From JAGXLC01 sp964585385 (GTDB lineage: Bacteria > Bacteroidota > Bacteroidia > Bacteroidales > UBA12077), in the NCBI GenBank assembly GCA_964585385.1, contig CAZPDP010000010.1, forward strand, positions 1-64,000: a stretch of 64,000 bases of DNA, given 5' to 3'. Position 1 is the stretch's first letter. Each line of letters begins with the position of its first letter. Below, piece by piece: positions 7,842 to 16,024 of this stretch. The notes under the pieces are model-generated. The model did not search any database, was not told the origin of the DNA, and saw nothing but the letters and a program-made list of their open reading frames with translations. Made by a program: the position numbers and the translations under genes.

Positions 7842-9287
7842 ATGAGATATACTTATTTATTCTGCTTGCTGTTTTTTTTCATTACCATTGTTAAAGTTGG
7901 TTATTCTGCTGATTCTAAGAAGGATTCCCTTGAAACAAAGGTCGATACAACAGCAGAAACCCTGGTTTATACCTACAAGATCCATCAGAATATTGAACCA
8001 TCCGCCTGGCGGTTAACCAAGAAGGCATTTGACAGGGCCAATCAACTTAAGGCTGATTATATGGTTCTTCAGTTGGATACTTATGGAGGTCTTGTGAATA
8101 TTGCCGATTCGATTCGTTCAAAACTTTTGAATAGTCCGATTCCTGTAATGGTTTACATCCAGAACAATGCAGCTTCTGCCGGTGCGCTTATCTCCATTGC
8201 GGCAGACAGCATTTACATGAGCAAAGGAGCCCGAATTGGCGCAGCTTCTGTGGTGAACCAGCAGGGCGAGATTATGCCGGAAAAATACCAGTCGTATATG
8301 CGTTCAACCATGCGGGCAACGGCTGAATCTCATGGGAAAGACACTATTATCAGGGGCCAGGATACCATTTTGAAATGGCATCGCAATCCCGTTATAGCAG
8401 AATCTATGGTGGATCCCCGAATCGCCATTAAAGGAGTGATAGATAGTGGTGAAATCCTCACCTTTACAACCCAGGAAGCTATAGAAAATGGGTATTGCGA
8501 AGGAGAAGCATCGAGTTTAAAAGAAGTGCTGGCTATTGCAAAGATTAAAGATTACACACTTAAACAATACAAAGTTACCCGGCTTGAGAGTATCATTGGA
8601 TTCCTTATGAGTCCGGCTTTGCAGAGTATACTCATCATGATTATCGTAGGAGGTATTTACTTTGAATTGCAGTCTCCGGGTATTGGATTTCCGCTTCTTG
8701 CTGCCTTGATAGCCGCAGCGTTGTATTTTGCTCCCCTGTATATGGAGGGTGTGGCTGAAAACTGGGAGTTGCTGCTATTTATCCTGGGATTGATATTAAT
8801 CGGGGTGGAAATTTTTGCGATTCCCGGGTTTGGTATAGCCGGGATTAGCGGTATCCTTCTGGCAATCGCCGGACTGGTCCTTAGCATGGTGGACAATATT
8901 GTTTTTGATTACCAGTTCCAGGCTGAAGAAGCTGTTAAAGAAGTCCTGAAGTCTTTTTTTATTGTCTCGGTTTCTATGCTGGTCTCGCTTATTCTTTCCA
9001 TATATTTGAGTAAAAAGATGCTTACATCCAGGAGTTTTAGCCGTTTAGTGCTGGACTCAACCCAACAAAAAGACGAAGGGTATATTGGTGTGGATAGTCA
9101 GCAATCCAGCCTTGTGGGTAAGGAAGGCGTAGCCTTTACAGTGCTCAGGCCCAGTGGAAAAGTAATTGTTGAAGGAGAGACTTACGATGCCATGTCGGAA
9201 ATCGGATATATTGACAAGGGCGAGAAAATAAAAGTAATTAGTTACGGGACTAGTCAACTCCATGTGGTTAAGCCTGATGATGTGTGA
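7842..9287 (+). CDS. NfeD-family membrane-bound serine protease (long form)
   Basis: 481 residues. Signal peptide (MRYTYLFCLLFFFITIVKVG), then a ClpP/SppA-like protease domain at about residues 45-240: VLQLDTYGGLVNIADSIR and NNAASAGALISIAADSIYM, where the Ser of SAGA is the expected nucleophile. Four or so membrane helices follow (about 255-390), and a C-terminal OB-fold NfeD domain closes the protein (GYIGV..., GKEGVAFTVLRPSGKVIVEG). Long NfeD proteins are linked to membrane protein quality control, often with a stomatin-like partner; no stomatin gene is adjacent here. Confidence 0.9.
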   Translation: MRYTYLFCLLFFFITIVKVGYSADSKKDSLETKVDTTAETLVYTYKIHQNIEPSAWRLTKKAFDRANQLKADYMVLQLDTYGGLVNIADSIRSKLLNSPIPVMVYIQNNAASAGALISIAADSIYMSKGARIGAASVVNQQGEIMPEKYQSYMRSTMRATAESHGKDTIIRGQDTILKWHRNPVIAESMVDPRIAIKGVIDSGEILTFTTQEAIENGYCEGEASSLKEVLAIAKIKDYTLKQYKVTRLESIIGFLMSPALQSILIMIIVGGIYFELQSPGIGFPLLAALIAAALYFAPLYMEGVAENWELLLFILGLILIGVEIFAIPGFGIAGISGILLAIAGLVLSMVDNIVFDYQFQAEEAVKEVLKSFFIVSVSMLVSLILSIYLSKKMLTSRSFSRLVLDSTQQKDEGYIGVDSQQSSLVGKEGVAFTVLRPSGKVIVEGETYDAMSEIGYIDKGEKIKVISYGTSQLHVVKPDDV

Positions 9288-9627
9288 GGTATCTGCATAA
9301 CTCATCCAAATGTTTTCCAATTTAAGAATGAATGCCGGGTATACTTTCTCACATAAAGGACAGCAAAGATTTTCGCAAAAATCGCAAAGATCAACCTGCA
9401 GAATTTTATAGTCAGATATAAATTGACTAAAGTTTCGCAGATACCACATACACTGAATAGAGTGAATAAAACTGTTTCAATATCAACAGAAAAATGGCGG
9501 GATGAATTACAGTAAAACAAAATCCTGTTTTAATGAACTTATTTACTATATTTTGTAATTTTACACATGAGTCTGGCACCCTCGTTCACGTGGGTGAATT
9601 GATGTTCAATCCATCAAATTTCTTACC

Positions 9628-9673
9628 AGCCGGCTTTGAGCCGGCTTCCTGAAGCCCACTGCTGAAGTGGGCT
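9628..9673. repeat. Double-hairpin REP-like element
   Basis: Two adjacent perfect stems: AGCCGGC-tttga-GCCGGCT (9628-9646) and AGCCCACT-gctga-AGTGGGCT (9653-9673). The pairing of two small GC-rich hairpins in an AT-rich intergenic region is typical of REP/BIME sequences mobilised by RAYT transposases; no RAYT gene is in the window. The rest of 9288-9800 holds decayed CGCAAAGAT-type repeats and no supported gene. Confidence 0.6.
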
Positions 9674-9800
9674 AAGGAGTTGGTTGAGTGGTTACTATAA
9701 ACACTAAAAGCTGGGTGCTATTCTCATGATTGTTAATAGCTGAAAGTGAGGGTTTTATGTGTTGATGCGAAAGTTCAGTAAACTATTTTTTTTAATTTTA

Positions 9801-9929
9801 CTTCCTCCTTTGTGTATCTTCGGGAATTAGAGTATTAGTGGCATTCTTTTTTGCCACGAAGACACAAAGGCGCAAAGCAGAAAAAAAGAAAGTTATAGCC
9901 AAATATCAACCATGTTTTAGTATTTAACG
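9801..9929 (+). repeat. Interspersed 125-130 bp repeat, copy C
   Basis: Best-preserved plus-strand copy: CTTCCTCCTTTGTGTATCTT, TTAGTGGCATTCTTTTTTGC with CCACGAAGACACAAAGGCGC, then ATAGCCAAATATCAACCATG and TTTTAGTATTTAACG. It ends 30 bp before the GNAT gene. Confidence 0.8.
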
Positions 9930-9959
9930 AATTATTAAAGGAAAATATAAATACTAGTT

Positions 9960-10394
9960 ATGAGAAATATTCAAGTCAGAGACTATAGGCCAGAAGATTA
10001 CGAACAGGTTCAAAAAGTATGGACAGAATCCGGGGTAGGAGGAGCCCACCGGGGCGATAACAAGGAGATCATTGAAGACAGTCTGCGTCTGGGCGGAAAA
10101 CTTTTAGTGTTGGAAGATACGGATTCAAAAGAATTACTGGGCACATCCTGGATGACATTCGACGGCAGGCGTATTCACCTGCACCATATTGGAGTGCTTC
10201 CCGAACAGCAGAATAAAGGTTATGGGACTCTGCTTACTCAAAATTCACTTGAATTTGCAAAAGCGAAAGGTTACCAAATAAAACTTGAAGTAAAAGATGA
10301 TAACCTTAAAGCGATAGAGATATATAAAAAACTGGGCTTTAAACGCCTGGGAGATTACGATATATACATTGTCAGGGATTTGACCCAAATCTAA
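9960..10394 (+). CDS. GNAT-family N-acetyltransferase
   Basis: 144 residues. The N terminus (IQVRDYRPEDYEQVQKVW) and the acetyl-CoA loop LPEQQNKGYGTLLTQNSLEFA (Q/RxxGxG/A, here QNKGYG at about 84-89) are standard GNAT features, followed by LEVKDDNLKAIEIYKKLGFKR, the usual beta5-alpha4 N-xx-A-xx-xY-xx-xGF segment. Substrate unknown. It converges with the small unknown gene at 10407. Confidence 0.88.
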   Translation: MRNIQVRDYRPEDYEQVQKVWTESGVGGAHRGDNKEIIEDSLRLGGKLLVLEDTDSKELLGTSWMTFDGRRIHLHHIGVLPEQQNKGYGTLLTQNSLEFAKAKGYQIKLEVKDDNLKAIEIYKKLGFKRLGDYDIYIVRDLTQI

Positions 10395-10406
10395 CGTATT
10401 AGTATA

Positions 10407-10649
10407 TCAGTATTGTTTTTTTCTGTGCATTAAGTAGTAAAACCTGTCTTCAAATGAATTGCTGCAGTTGACCAGGTTGTATACCGGTTGATCGGGGGAA
10501 GTCAAATCCACTTCCACTCTGCCCGAAGCATGGTTTTCTTCCTTTTCAATGGCTTTTACAAAATCTTTAACGATGTCAACTTCAATATAATCAAGATCAT
10601 ATGGGTCATGTTCAACTTCCTGACCGTTTACAAAACATTTTACTTCCAT
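10407..10649 (-). CDS. Small conserved protein of unknown family (paralogue of 5203-5457)
   Basis: 80 residues, soluble, acidic in the middle. Shares NGQEVE, DLDYIEVDIVKDFVKAIE, GRVEVDLTSPDQPVYNLVNC and a C-terminal FYYLMHRKK with the protein at 5203-5457, where the same positions read NGKQIE, DLDYLELDIVKDFV and IEVDFTQPESPDYNLVNC. Function unknown. It is a single gene convergent with the acetyltransferase; upstream is a 200-bp AT-rich gap before the methyltransferase fragment. Confidence 0.7.
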   Translation of the reverse strand: MEVKCFVNGQEVEHDPYDLDYIEVDIVKDFVKAIEKEENHASGRVEVDLTSPDQPVYNLVNCSNSFEDRFYYLMHRKKQY

Positions 10650-10853
10650 AGTTGATTTTGTTTGTGTTCGACTATTTCAGTGCAATTATTATACCAGAAA
10701 AATTGCAACTGTTAAAGTCTTTTTGTTTCAAGTAAGACGTTCTGTAAACCAAAAGGGTTGCTTTCATTCATCAGAAAAGCAAAAATTCTTTGGGATTTAA
10801 CATATCAAAAACTCTAAAATATGGTTTTTTAACTTAAATATTATTCGGTCCCT

Positions 10854-11193
10854 TCATTTTCCATATATTTTTTCCATGATTTTGTTGGCTATTGAATGCA
10901 ATATGTGTATATCATCCTGTTTTGCATGCATTAAGCGTTCAAAGATTCTTCCGTGGATATTGGTTTCACTTCCCATTTCCAGATAAGGCAGGATGGTTTT
11001 TACTTTTTCNNNNNNNNNNNNNNNNNNNNNNNNNNNNNNNNNNNNNNNNNNNNNNNNNNNNNNNNNNNNNNNNNNNNNNNNNNNNNNNNNNNNNNNNNNN
11101 NNNNNNNNNGAATCCCATGGTCTTTATTGCACGGGCTGCTGCTCCTATATTTTCAGGTACAGCGGGTTCAACCAAAACAAAATGAATTTTCAT
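10854..11193 (-). CDS. SpoU/TrmJ-like RNA methyltransferase, interrupted by an assembly gap
   Basis: The N terminus, right of the gap, reads MKIHFVLVEPAVPENIGAAA then RAIKTMGF, the knotted SPOUT methyltransferase opening of TrmJ-like enzymes (VLVEP...NIGAxARAxKxMGF). Left of the gap one open frame continues as EKVKTILPYLEMGSETNIHG, RIFERLMHAKQDDIHILHSI and ends at a TGA (10854-10856), matching the C-terminal arginine/HIL-rich helical tail of the same family. The 100 Ns stand for an unknown length; family size suggests that a few hundred bases are missing. The enzymes 2'-O-methylate tRNA or rRNA. The gene physically ties the two contigs together. Confidence 0.75.
11010..11109. other. Assembly gap (100 N, placeholder length)
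   Basis: Run of exactly 100 N inside the methyltransferase gene. Reading frames that cross it are artefacts. Together with the gap at 15188-15287 it delimits a 4.1-kb contig that carries only the methyltransferase start and hydCBA. Confidence 0.99.
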
Positions 11194-11607
11194 AGGAAAT
11201 GGAATCTTTTAACTATTGCAAAGGTAATGAATTTGTTGGGTTATATCCGGTAATATATATGGAATCAGGAGTTTCTGTTTTCATCCTGGATGCCGGTAAT
11301 TTTTACTGCAGCCGGCCTCAGCAGGAAGCCTGGTTAATGATAAATAATGAGATAAAGTCTTCTGGTAAACCTTGTATTAATCCTATCTTTTTAGTGTTCA
11401 TTCTGACTATGAATTCTTTAGAGCGAATATAAATAACCGGGTTTTATAAAGTTTGCTCCAGAATGATTTATTAGCTAAGACTTTTCATTCGTTTAAATGT
11501 TCTAAAACATGCACTAGCGAGATTCTAAAGATGACTTTTATCATATTCTTGCTAGATGTTCCATTCTAATTTTAGCTGTGGATATGAATGAATTATGAAA
11601 AATTTGA

Positions 11608-11625
11608 GTGTTAATTTATTAACAG
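11608..11625 (+). promoter_or_regulatory. Putative Rex operator upstream of hydC
   Basis: GTGTTAATTTATTAACAG: an 18-bp near-palindrome matching the Rex consensus TTGTTAA-N4-TTAACAA at 12 of the 14 defined positions. It lies 41 bp before the hydC start, between a TTTG at 11603-11606 and a TACAAT at 11629-11634, so a bound repressor would cover a promoter there. A rex gene is in the window (28933). The remainder of 11194-11666 has no supported gene. Confidence 0.6.
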
Positions 11626-11666
11626 TGTTACAATAATAACAGAACCATTAATTAAAAATTGTCGAT

Positions 11667-12137
11667 ATGCCTGAAATTAAAGAATTAGTCAAAGATTTAG
11701 CAGACAAGCATGGAAGAGACCGTGAAAGTTTGCTTCCGATTTTACAAGGTATCGTTAAAGAGGAACGAAGTGTTTCTGAAGAGGCTATGAGTCTGGTCGC
11801 AAGAGAGTTGGAAATGTCAGCAGCCCTGGTATACGGGACAGCTTCATTTTACTCATTCCTGGACATTGAGCCTCGCGGAAAGTATGTAATTCGTGTTTGC
11901 CGAACCATTACCTGCGACATGAAAGGCAAAAAAGAGATTGTTGATACTTTGAAGGACCTCTTAAAAATTAACCTGGGGGAAACTACAAAGGATCATAAGT
12001 TTACTTTGCTCGAAACCAATTGCCTTGGATGGTGTCACAAAGGACCGGCTATGCTTATTAATGAAGAAGCCTATACCGAACTGACAACCGAAAAGGTAAC
12101 TGATATCATTGACAAACACATGACCAAAGTAGATTAG
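11667..12137 (+). CDS. hydC: NAD-linked [FeFe] hydrogenase, NuoE-like [2Fe-2S] subunit
   Basis: 156 residues, NuoE/HydC thioredoxin-like ferredoxin. An N-terminal helical bundle (SVSEEAMSLVARELEMS, then YGTASFYSF) precedes the [2Fe-2S] cluster ligands: Cys78 and Cys83 (VCRTITC), Cys119 and Cys123 (NCLGWC). It passes electrons between the flavin subunit and the hydrogenase subunit. First gene of hydCBA, 25 bp before hydB; a putative Rex site lies upstream. Confidence 0.94.
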   Translation: MPEIKELVKDLADKHGRDRESLLPILQGIVKEERSVSEEAMSLVARELEMSAALVYGTASFYSFLDIEPRGKYVIRVCRTITCDMKGKKEIVDTLKDLLKINLGETTKDHKFTLLETNCLGWCHKGPAMLINEEAYTELTTEKVTDIIDKHMTKVD

Positions 12138-12162
12138 TTTAAACCATTAAAAGAATTTAACC

Positions 12163-13329
12163 ATGTCAGATAATAGAAAACTTCAAAGAGTTGATTTGAT
12201 ATTTACAGAGGACTGCAGCTATAAGGACGTCCTCAAGAAAACATTAAACCGGCCCAAAGATGAAATCGTCCAGGAAATACTGGATTCAGGGCTGAGAGGT
12301 CGTGGTGGTGCAGGATTCCCTACAGGATTAAAATGGAAGTTCACTGCACAGGAAGAAAGCGATGAGAAATTTGTCGTATGTAATGCAGACGAAGGCGAAC
12401 CAGGAACTTTTAAGGACCGTGAAATACTGTTGCGTGTTCCCTTTAAGGTTTTTGGCGGAATGGCCGTTTGCGGTTATGTTATAGGAGCTAAGGAGGGTTA
12501 TGTGTATCTTCGCGGGGAATATGAATTCCTCAAAGAAGATATTCAGAAGAGGCTGGATGAATTCCATAAAACACTGGATGAACTCGGTTTTGACTTCCGT
12601 ATCAAATTGCTCCTGGGTAGCGGCGCTTACATTTGCGGCGAAGAAAGCGCACTGTTTGAATCGATGGAAGGTAAGAGGGGAGAGCCGAGAAACAAACCTC
12701 CTTATCCAACACAAAACGGGTTCAGAGGAAAGCCAACAGTAATAAACAACGTGGAAACACTGGTTTACTCATTGATGATATGCAATGTTGGCGCCCAAAA
12801 GTTTCATGAACTGGGTACTGCTGACTCCAGAGGTTCTAAAGTATTTTCTGTTTCCGGAGATACTCCAATCCCTGGCATTTACGAGCTGGAACTGGGTATG
12901 CCCCTGTCAGAATTTGTTGAAGAATTCGGGGACGGCGATACTAAAGCTGTACAGGTTGGAGGCGCTGCCGGTTTCTGTGTACCCAGAAAGAAATTCAACG
13001 ATACAATTATCGGCTTTGAAGGTGTACCTACCGGAGGTTCTATGATGATTTTCAACAGTTCACGTTCTATGTATAACGTACTGAAAAACTATGTTGAGTT
13101 CTTCCGTGAAGAGTCTTGCGGACAGTGTACTCCTTGCCGCGTAGGTTGTCAGCAGTTGTTAAAAGGAATTGAAGCTGTAAAAAGAGGCGACCAGTCAACT
13201 ACCTATTTGCAGACTCTCCTCAAACTTACTGAAGTAATGAAGATAACTGCTAAATGCGGTCTCGGTCAATCCGTAGCAAATTCATTTTCTTCTATTGTAG
13301 ACAACTTCAAAGAGGAAATGATTTACTAA
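12163..13329 (+). CDS. hydB: NAD-linked [FeFe] hydrogenase, NuoF-like flavin subunit (minimal form)
   Basis: 388 residues. FMN/NADH-binding core of NuoF: GLRGRGGAGFPTGLKWKF, VVCNADEGEPGTFKDRE, SGAYICGEESALFESMEGKR, and the [4Fe-4S] set SCGQCTPCRVGC (Cys319, 322, 325) with Cys365 (KCGLGQS). It ends soon after this domain. The HydB of Thermotoga-type bifurcating complexes is over 600 residues because it adds an N-terminal [2Fe-2S] thioredoxin-like domain and a C-terminal two-cluster ferredoxin domain; both are absent here. Gene order and spacing (25 bp, 32 bp) show a single operon with hydC and hydA. It should exchange electrons with NAD(H). Confidence 0.94.
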   Translation: MSDNRKLQRVDLIFTEDCSYKDVLKKTLNRPKDEIVQEILDSGLRGRGGAGFPTGLKWKFTAQEESDEKFVVCNADEGEPGTFKDREILLRVPFKVFGGMAVCGYVIGAKEGYVYLRGEYEFLKEDIQKRLDEFHKTLDELGFDFRIKLLLGSGAYICGEESALFESMEGKRGEPRNKPPYPTQNGFRGKPTVINNVETLVYSLMICNVGAQKFHELGTADSRGSKVFSVSGDTPIPGIYELELGMPLSEFVEEFGDGDTKAVQVGGAAGFCVPRKKFNDTIIGFEGVPTGGSMMIFNSSRSMYNVLKNYVEFFREESCGQCTPCRVGCQQLLKGIEAVKRGDQSTTYLQTLLKLTEVMKITAKCGLGQSVANSFSSIVDNFKEEMIY

Positions 13330-13361
13330 ACATTTGTTGAATCCAATAAAACAATTATAAA

Positions 13362-15152
13362 ATGGCAGATCAAGTTAAACTTAAAATAGATGGAATTGAC
13401 GTAAGCGTGGATAAAGGAAATACAGTCCTTGACGCTGCGAGAAAACTCGACATACATATTCCTACCCTTTGTTATCATGAGGACCTCTGCGTAGCAGGTA
13501 ATTGCCGTGTTTGTATGGTGGAGAGAAAAGGCGCCAACAATCTGATTGCATCATGTGCTGCACCGGCTGAAGAGGGAATGGAGATTATGACCAACACCCT
13601 TAAAGTCAGACAAGCAAGAAGATATATCGTTGACCTTCTGCTTTCCGAACACAGGGAAGATTGTACAAAATGTTACAAAAACCACAATTGTGAATTGCAG
13701 TCGCTAGCTGCTGATACAATTATCAGTGATTACCTGTTCGCAGACCTGGTTCCTGATAAGCATTTTACAATTGACCAGTATTCCCCTTCAATCATTAAGG
13801 ATGACAGCAAGTGTATCCGTTGCCAGCGTTGTGTTAGAACATGTACTGAATTACAGCACGTTAGTGCGCTTGGCGTGGCTTACAAAGGACATGAGATGAA
13901 AATTTCGACTTTCTTTGAAAACCCGATGATTGATGTGGTATGTACAAACTGCGGACAGTGTGTTAACCGTTGTCCTACCGGTGCACTTGTTGAAAGAAAT
14001 TACATTGACCAGGTATACGATGCCATTTATGACGAAGACACTCACGTAGTGGTTCAGACTGCACCTGCTGTGCGTGTTGCACTGGGTGAAGAACTCGGTT
14101 TTGATGTGGGTGAAAGAGTTACCGGTAAAATGGTTACAGCACTTAAGCGTATCGGTTTTGATTCTGTGCTTGATACCGACTGGTCAGCTGACCTGACCAT
14201 TATGGAAGAAGGTACCGAACTACTGACGAAACTTAAAAAAGCGCTTGTGGACAAGGATCCCAACGTCAAATTACCTATGACAACCTCATGTTCTCCGGGC
14301 TGGATTAAATTCATCGAGCATACATACCCCGAATACCTGGACAACGTGTCTACATGTAAGTCGCCACAGCAAATGTTTGGTGCGCTTGCCAAGACATATT
14401 ATGCTGATAAGAGAAAACTGAATCCTGAAAAAATCGTTTCAGTTTCTGTAATGCCCTGTACTGCGAAGAAGTATGAAGCTGACAGACCTGAAATGCGGGA
14501 CAGCGGATTCAAGGATGTTGACTATGTTCTGACAACTCGCGAATTAGCCATGATGATTCGCCAGGCAGGTGTGGATTTCATATCACTTGAGGATTCTAAA
14601 CACGATAGCATTATGGGTGAATCTTCAGGTGCTGCTGTTATTTTCGGTGCTACAGGAGGTGTTATGGAAGCAGCTCTCCGTACGGCCTATGAAATCGTTA
14701 CAGGTAAAGAAGTTCCTTTTAATAACCTGAACATCACTCCTGTAAGAGGTATGGAAGGAGTTAGAGAAGCATCCGTTGTCATAGAAGGTACTAAGGATGA
14801 GTGGAGATTTCTTGAGGGTGTGGAGCTGAAGACTGTTGTTGCGCACGGCCTCACCAATGCAAGAGAAGTAATGCAAAAAGTGAGAGACGGTAAAGCCGAC
14901 TGGCATTTCATCGAAATTATGGCATGTCCAGGCGGATGTCTTGGTGGCGGTGGTCAACCAATACCTACAACACCTGAGATCAGACAGAAACGTGCTGATG
15001 CAATTTACGATGAAGATTCAAACATGAAGGTCAGGAAGTCTCATGAGAATCCTGAAATACAGGCCATTTACAAGGAATTCCTCGGAGAGCCCCTGGGACA
15101 CAAATCACATGAGTTGCTTCATACGCATTATAAAGAACGTAACAGGGTGTAA
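13362..15152 (+). CDS. hydA: [FeFe] hydrogenase catalytic subunit (group A, trimeric NAD-linked type)
   Basis: 596 residues. NuoG-like N terminus: [2Fe-2S] ligands Cys37, 48, 51 and 65; His-ligated cluster His97, Cys101, 104 and 110; two [4Fe-4S] clusters CIRCQRCVRTC (151-161) and CTNCGQCVNRC (194-204). H-cluster motifs: TSCSPGW (Cys310), MPCTAKK (Cys366), and MACPGGCLGGGGQP (Cys522, Cys526). In the first motif Ser takes the place of the second Cys of the TSCCP form found in many monomeric enzymes. All cluster ligands look intact. Makes or uses H2 with electrons from NADH through HydB/C. The HydEFG maturases needed for the H-cluster are not in the window. Confidence 0.96.
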   Translation: MADQVKLKIDGIDVSVDKGNTVLDAARKLDIHIPTLCYHEDLCVAGNCRVCMVERKGANNLIASCAAPAEEGMEIMTNTLKVRQARRYIVDLLLSEHREDCTKCYKNHNCELQSLAADTIISDYLFADLVPDKHFTIDQYSPSIIKDDSKCIRCQRCVRTCTELQHVSALGVAYKGHEMKISTFFENPMIDVVCTNCGQCVNRCPTGALVERNYIDQVYDAIYDEDTHVVVQTAPAVRVALGEELGFDVGERVTGKMVTALKRIGFDSVLDTDWSADLTIMEEGTELLTKLKKALVDKDPNVKLPMTTSCSPGWIKFIEHTYPEYLDNVSTCKSPQQMFGALAKTYYADKRKLNPEKIVSVSVMPCTAKKYEADRPEMRDSGFKDVDYVLTTRELAMMIRQAGVDFISLEDSKHDSIMGESSGAAVIFGATGGVMEAALRTAYEIVTGKEVPFNNLNITPVRGMEGVREASVVIEGTKDEWRFLEGVELKTVVAHGLTNAREVMQKVRDGKADWHFIEIMACPGGCLGGGGQPIPTTPEIRQKRADAIYDEDSNMKVRKSHENPEIQAIYKEFLGEPLGHKSHELLHTHYKERNRV

Positions 15153-15187
15153 ATTCCCCGAATGTTATACTAAAAAGAGAGGCTGTA

Positions 15188-15287
15188 NNNNNNNNNNNNN
15201 NNNNNNNNNNNNNNNNNNNNNNNNNNNNNNNNNNNNNNNNNNNNNNNNNNNNNNNNNNNNNNNNNNNNNNNNNNNNNNNNNNNNNNN
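15188..15287. other. Assembly gap (100 N, placeholder length)
   Basis: Second 100-N gap, 35 bp past the hydA stop and 7 bp before the stop of the convergent transporter gene. The last bases before it (AAAAAGAGAGGCTGTA) look like the rising arm of a terminator hairpin, which may be why assembly broke here. Confidence 0.99.
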
Positions 15288-15294
15288 TTATAAA

Positions 15295-16014
15295 CTACAG
15301 CCCTAAAAATTCAATACTTGCCCCACACAAGAATATCATTGCACCTGCAATCGCATGCATGTATCGCTCCATGACGCTAGTTTTTGGTAAAAACCTGCTT
15401 CCGGCCAGTAAAACGACCACCGAACCTATCATCGTTCCAATGGTAACTACACTAAAAACCAGGGCAACCAGAACTATACCATGCCAGCTTGTTTTTGCAG
15501 CAGGGTACATCAATAATGGAATAAGAGGTTCGCAAGGGCCTAATAAAAAAATGACAAAAAGAACCCAGGGCGTAATTTCTTTTTTTTGGTTTTGTTCATC
15601 ATGCACATGCACATGATCCTCAACATGAGCGTGTTCATGTTTGTGGTAACTCCCATTCTCATGCACATGAAGATGAGAGTGTTTTTTCCCTTTCATGGCT
15701 CTTCTCATGCCATATACAAAATACACCAGTCCGAAGGCAATTAGGAACCATGCTGCTATTCCACCTCTTGATGCTTCAATGCTTTCTAAGCTGGTTACTG
15801 CAACTCCAATTGAAATACCAATGGCTCCGAGAATTACCGAGCTTGCCACATGACCTAAACCACTTATTCCTGTTATCCACAGTGTTTTTGTAGTAGACCA
15901 TTGTCTGGCTTTTGCCATCATTACGAATGGAAGATAATGGTCAGGCCCTAAGAGAGTATGCAGAAAACCTATACTTGCTGCTGAAACAATTAAAATACTT
16001 AATTCAGTTCCCAT
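15295..16014 (-). CDS. UreH/NicO-type membrane protein, candidate nickel transporter
   Basis: 239 residues, about six membrane helices. The first helix carries HTLLGPDHYLPF (His19, Asp25, His26), like the H-x4/5-DH metal-site signature of nickel/cobalt transporters, and GHVASS follows in helix 2. A cytosolic/periplasmic loop at residues 112-138 holds about a dozen His residues (HSHLHVHENGSYHKHEHAH). It belongs to the broad UreH/SafE/HupE-like group. Placed last in the [NiFe] hydrogenase operon, 10 bp after the zinc-ribbon gene, it probably supplies Ni2+ to the hydrogenase; sulfite or cobalt transport cannot be excluded from sequence alone. Confidence 0.75.
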   Translation of the reverse strand: MGTELSILIVSAASIGFLHTLLGPDHYLPFVMMAKARQWSTTKTLWITGISGLGHVASSVILGAIGISIGVAVTSLESIEASRGGIAAWFLIAFGLVYFVYGMRRAMKGKKHSHLHVHENGSYHKHEHAHVEDHVHVHDEQNQKKEITPWVLFVIFLLGPCEPLIPLLMYPAAKTSWHGIVLVALVFSVVTIGTMIGSVVVLLAGSRFLPKTSVMERYMHAIAGAMIFLCGASIEFLGL

Positions 16015-16024
16015 TGAAAATTAA

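Noticed and set aside
10892..11253. Plus-strand frames running through the first N gap
   Set aside because: They depend on the arbitrary 100-N length; the minus-strand SPOUT methyltransferase explains both flanks.
11199..11432. 77-codon plus-strand frame between the methyltransferase and hydC
   Set aside because: It lies in the upstream leader of the minus-strand methyltransferase, has no recognisable domain and odd composition.
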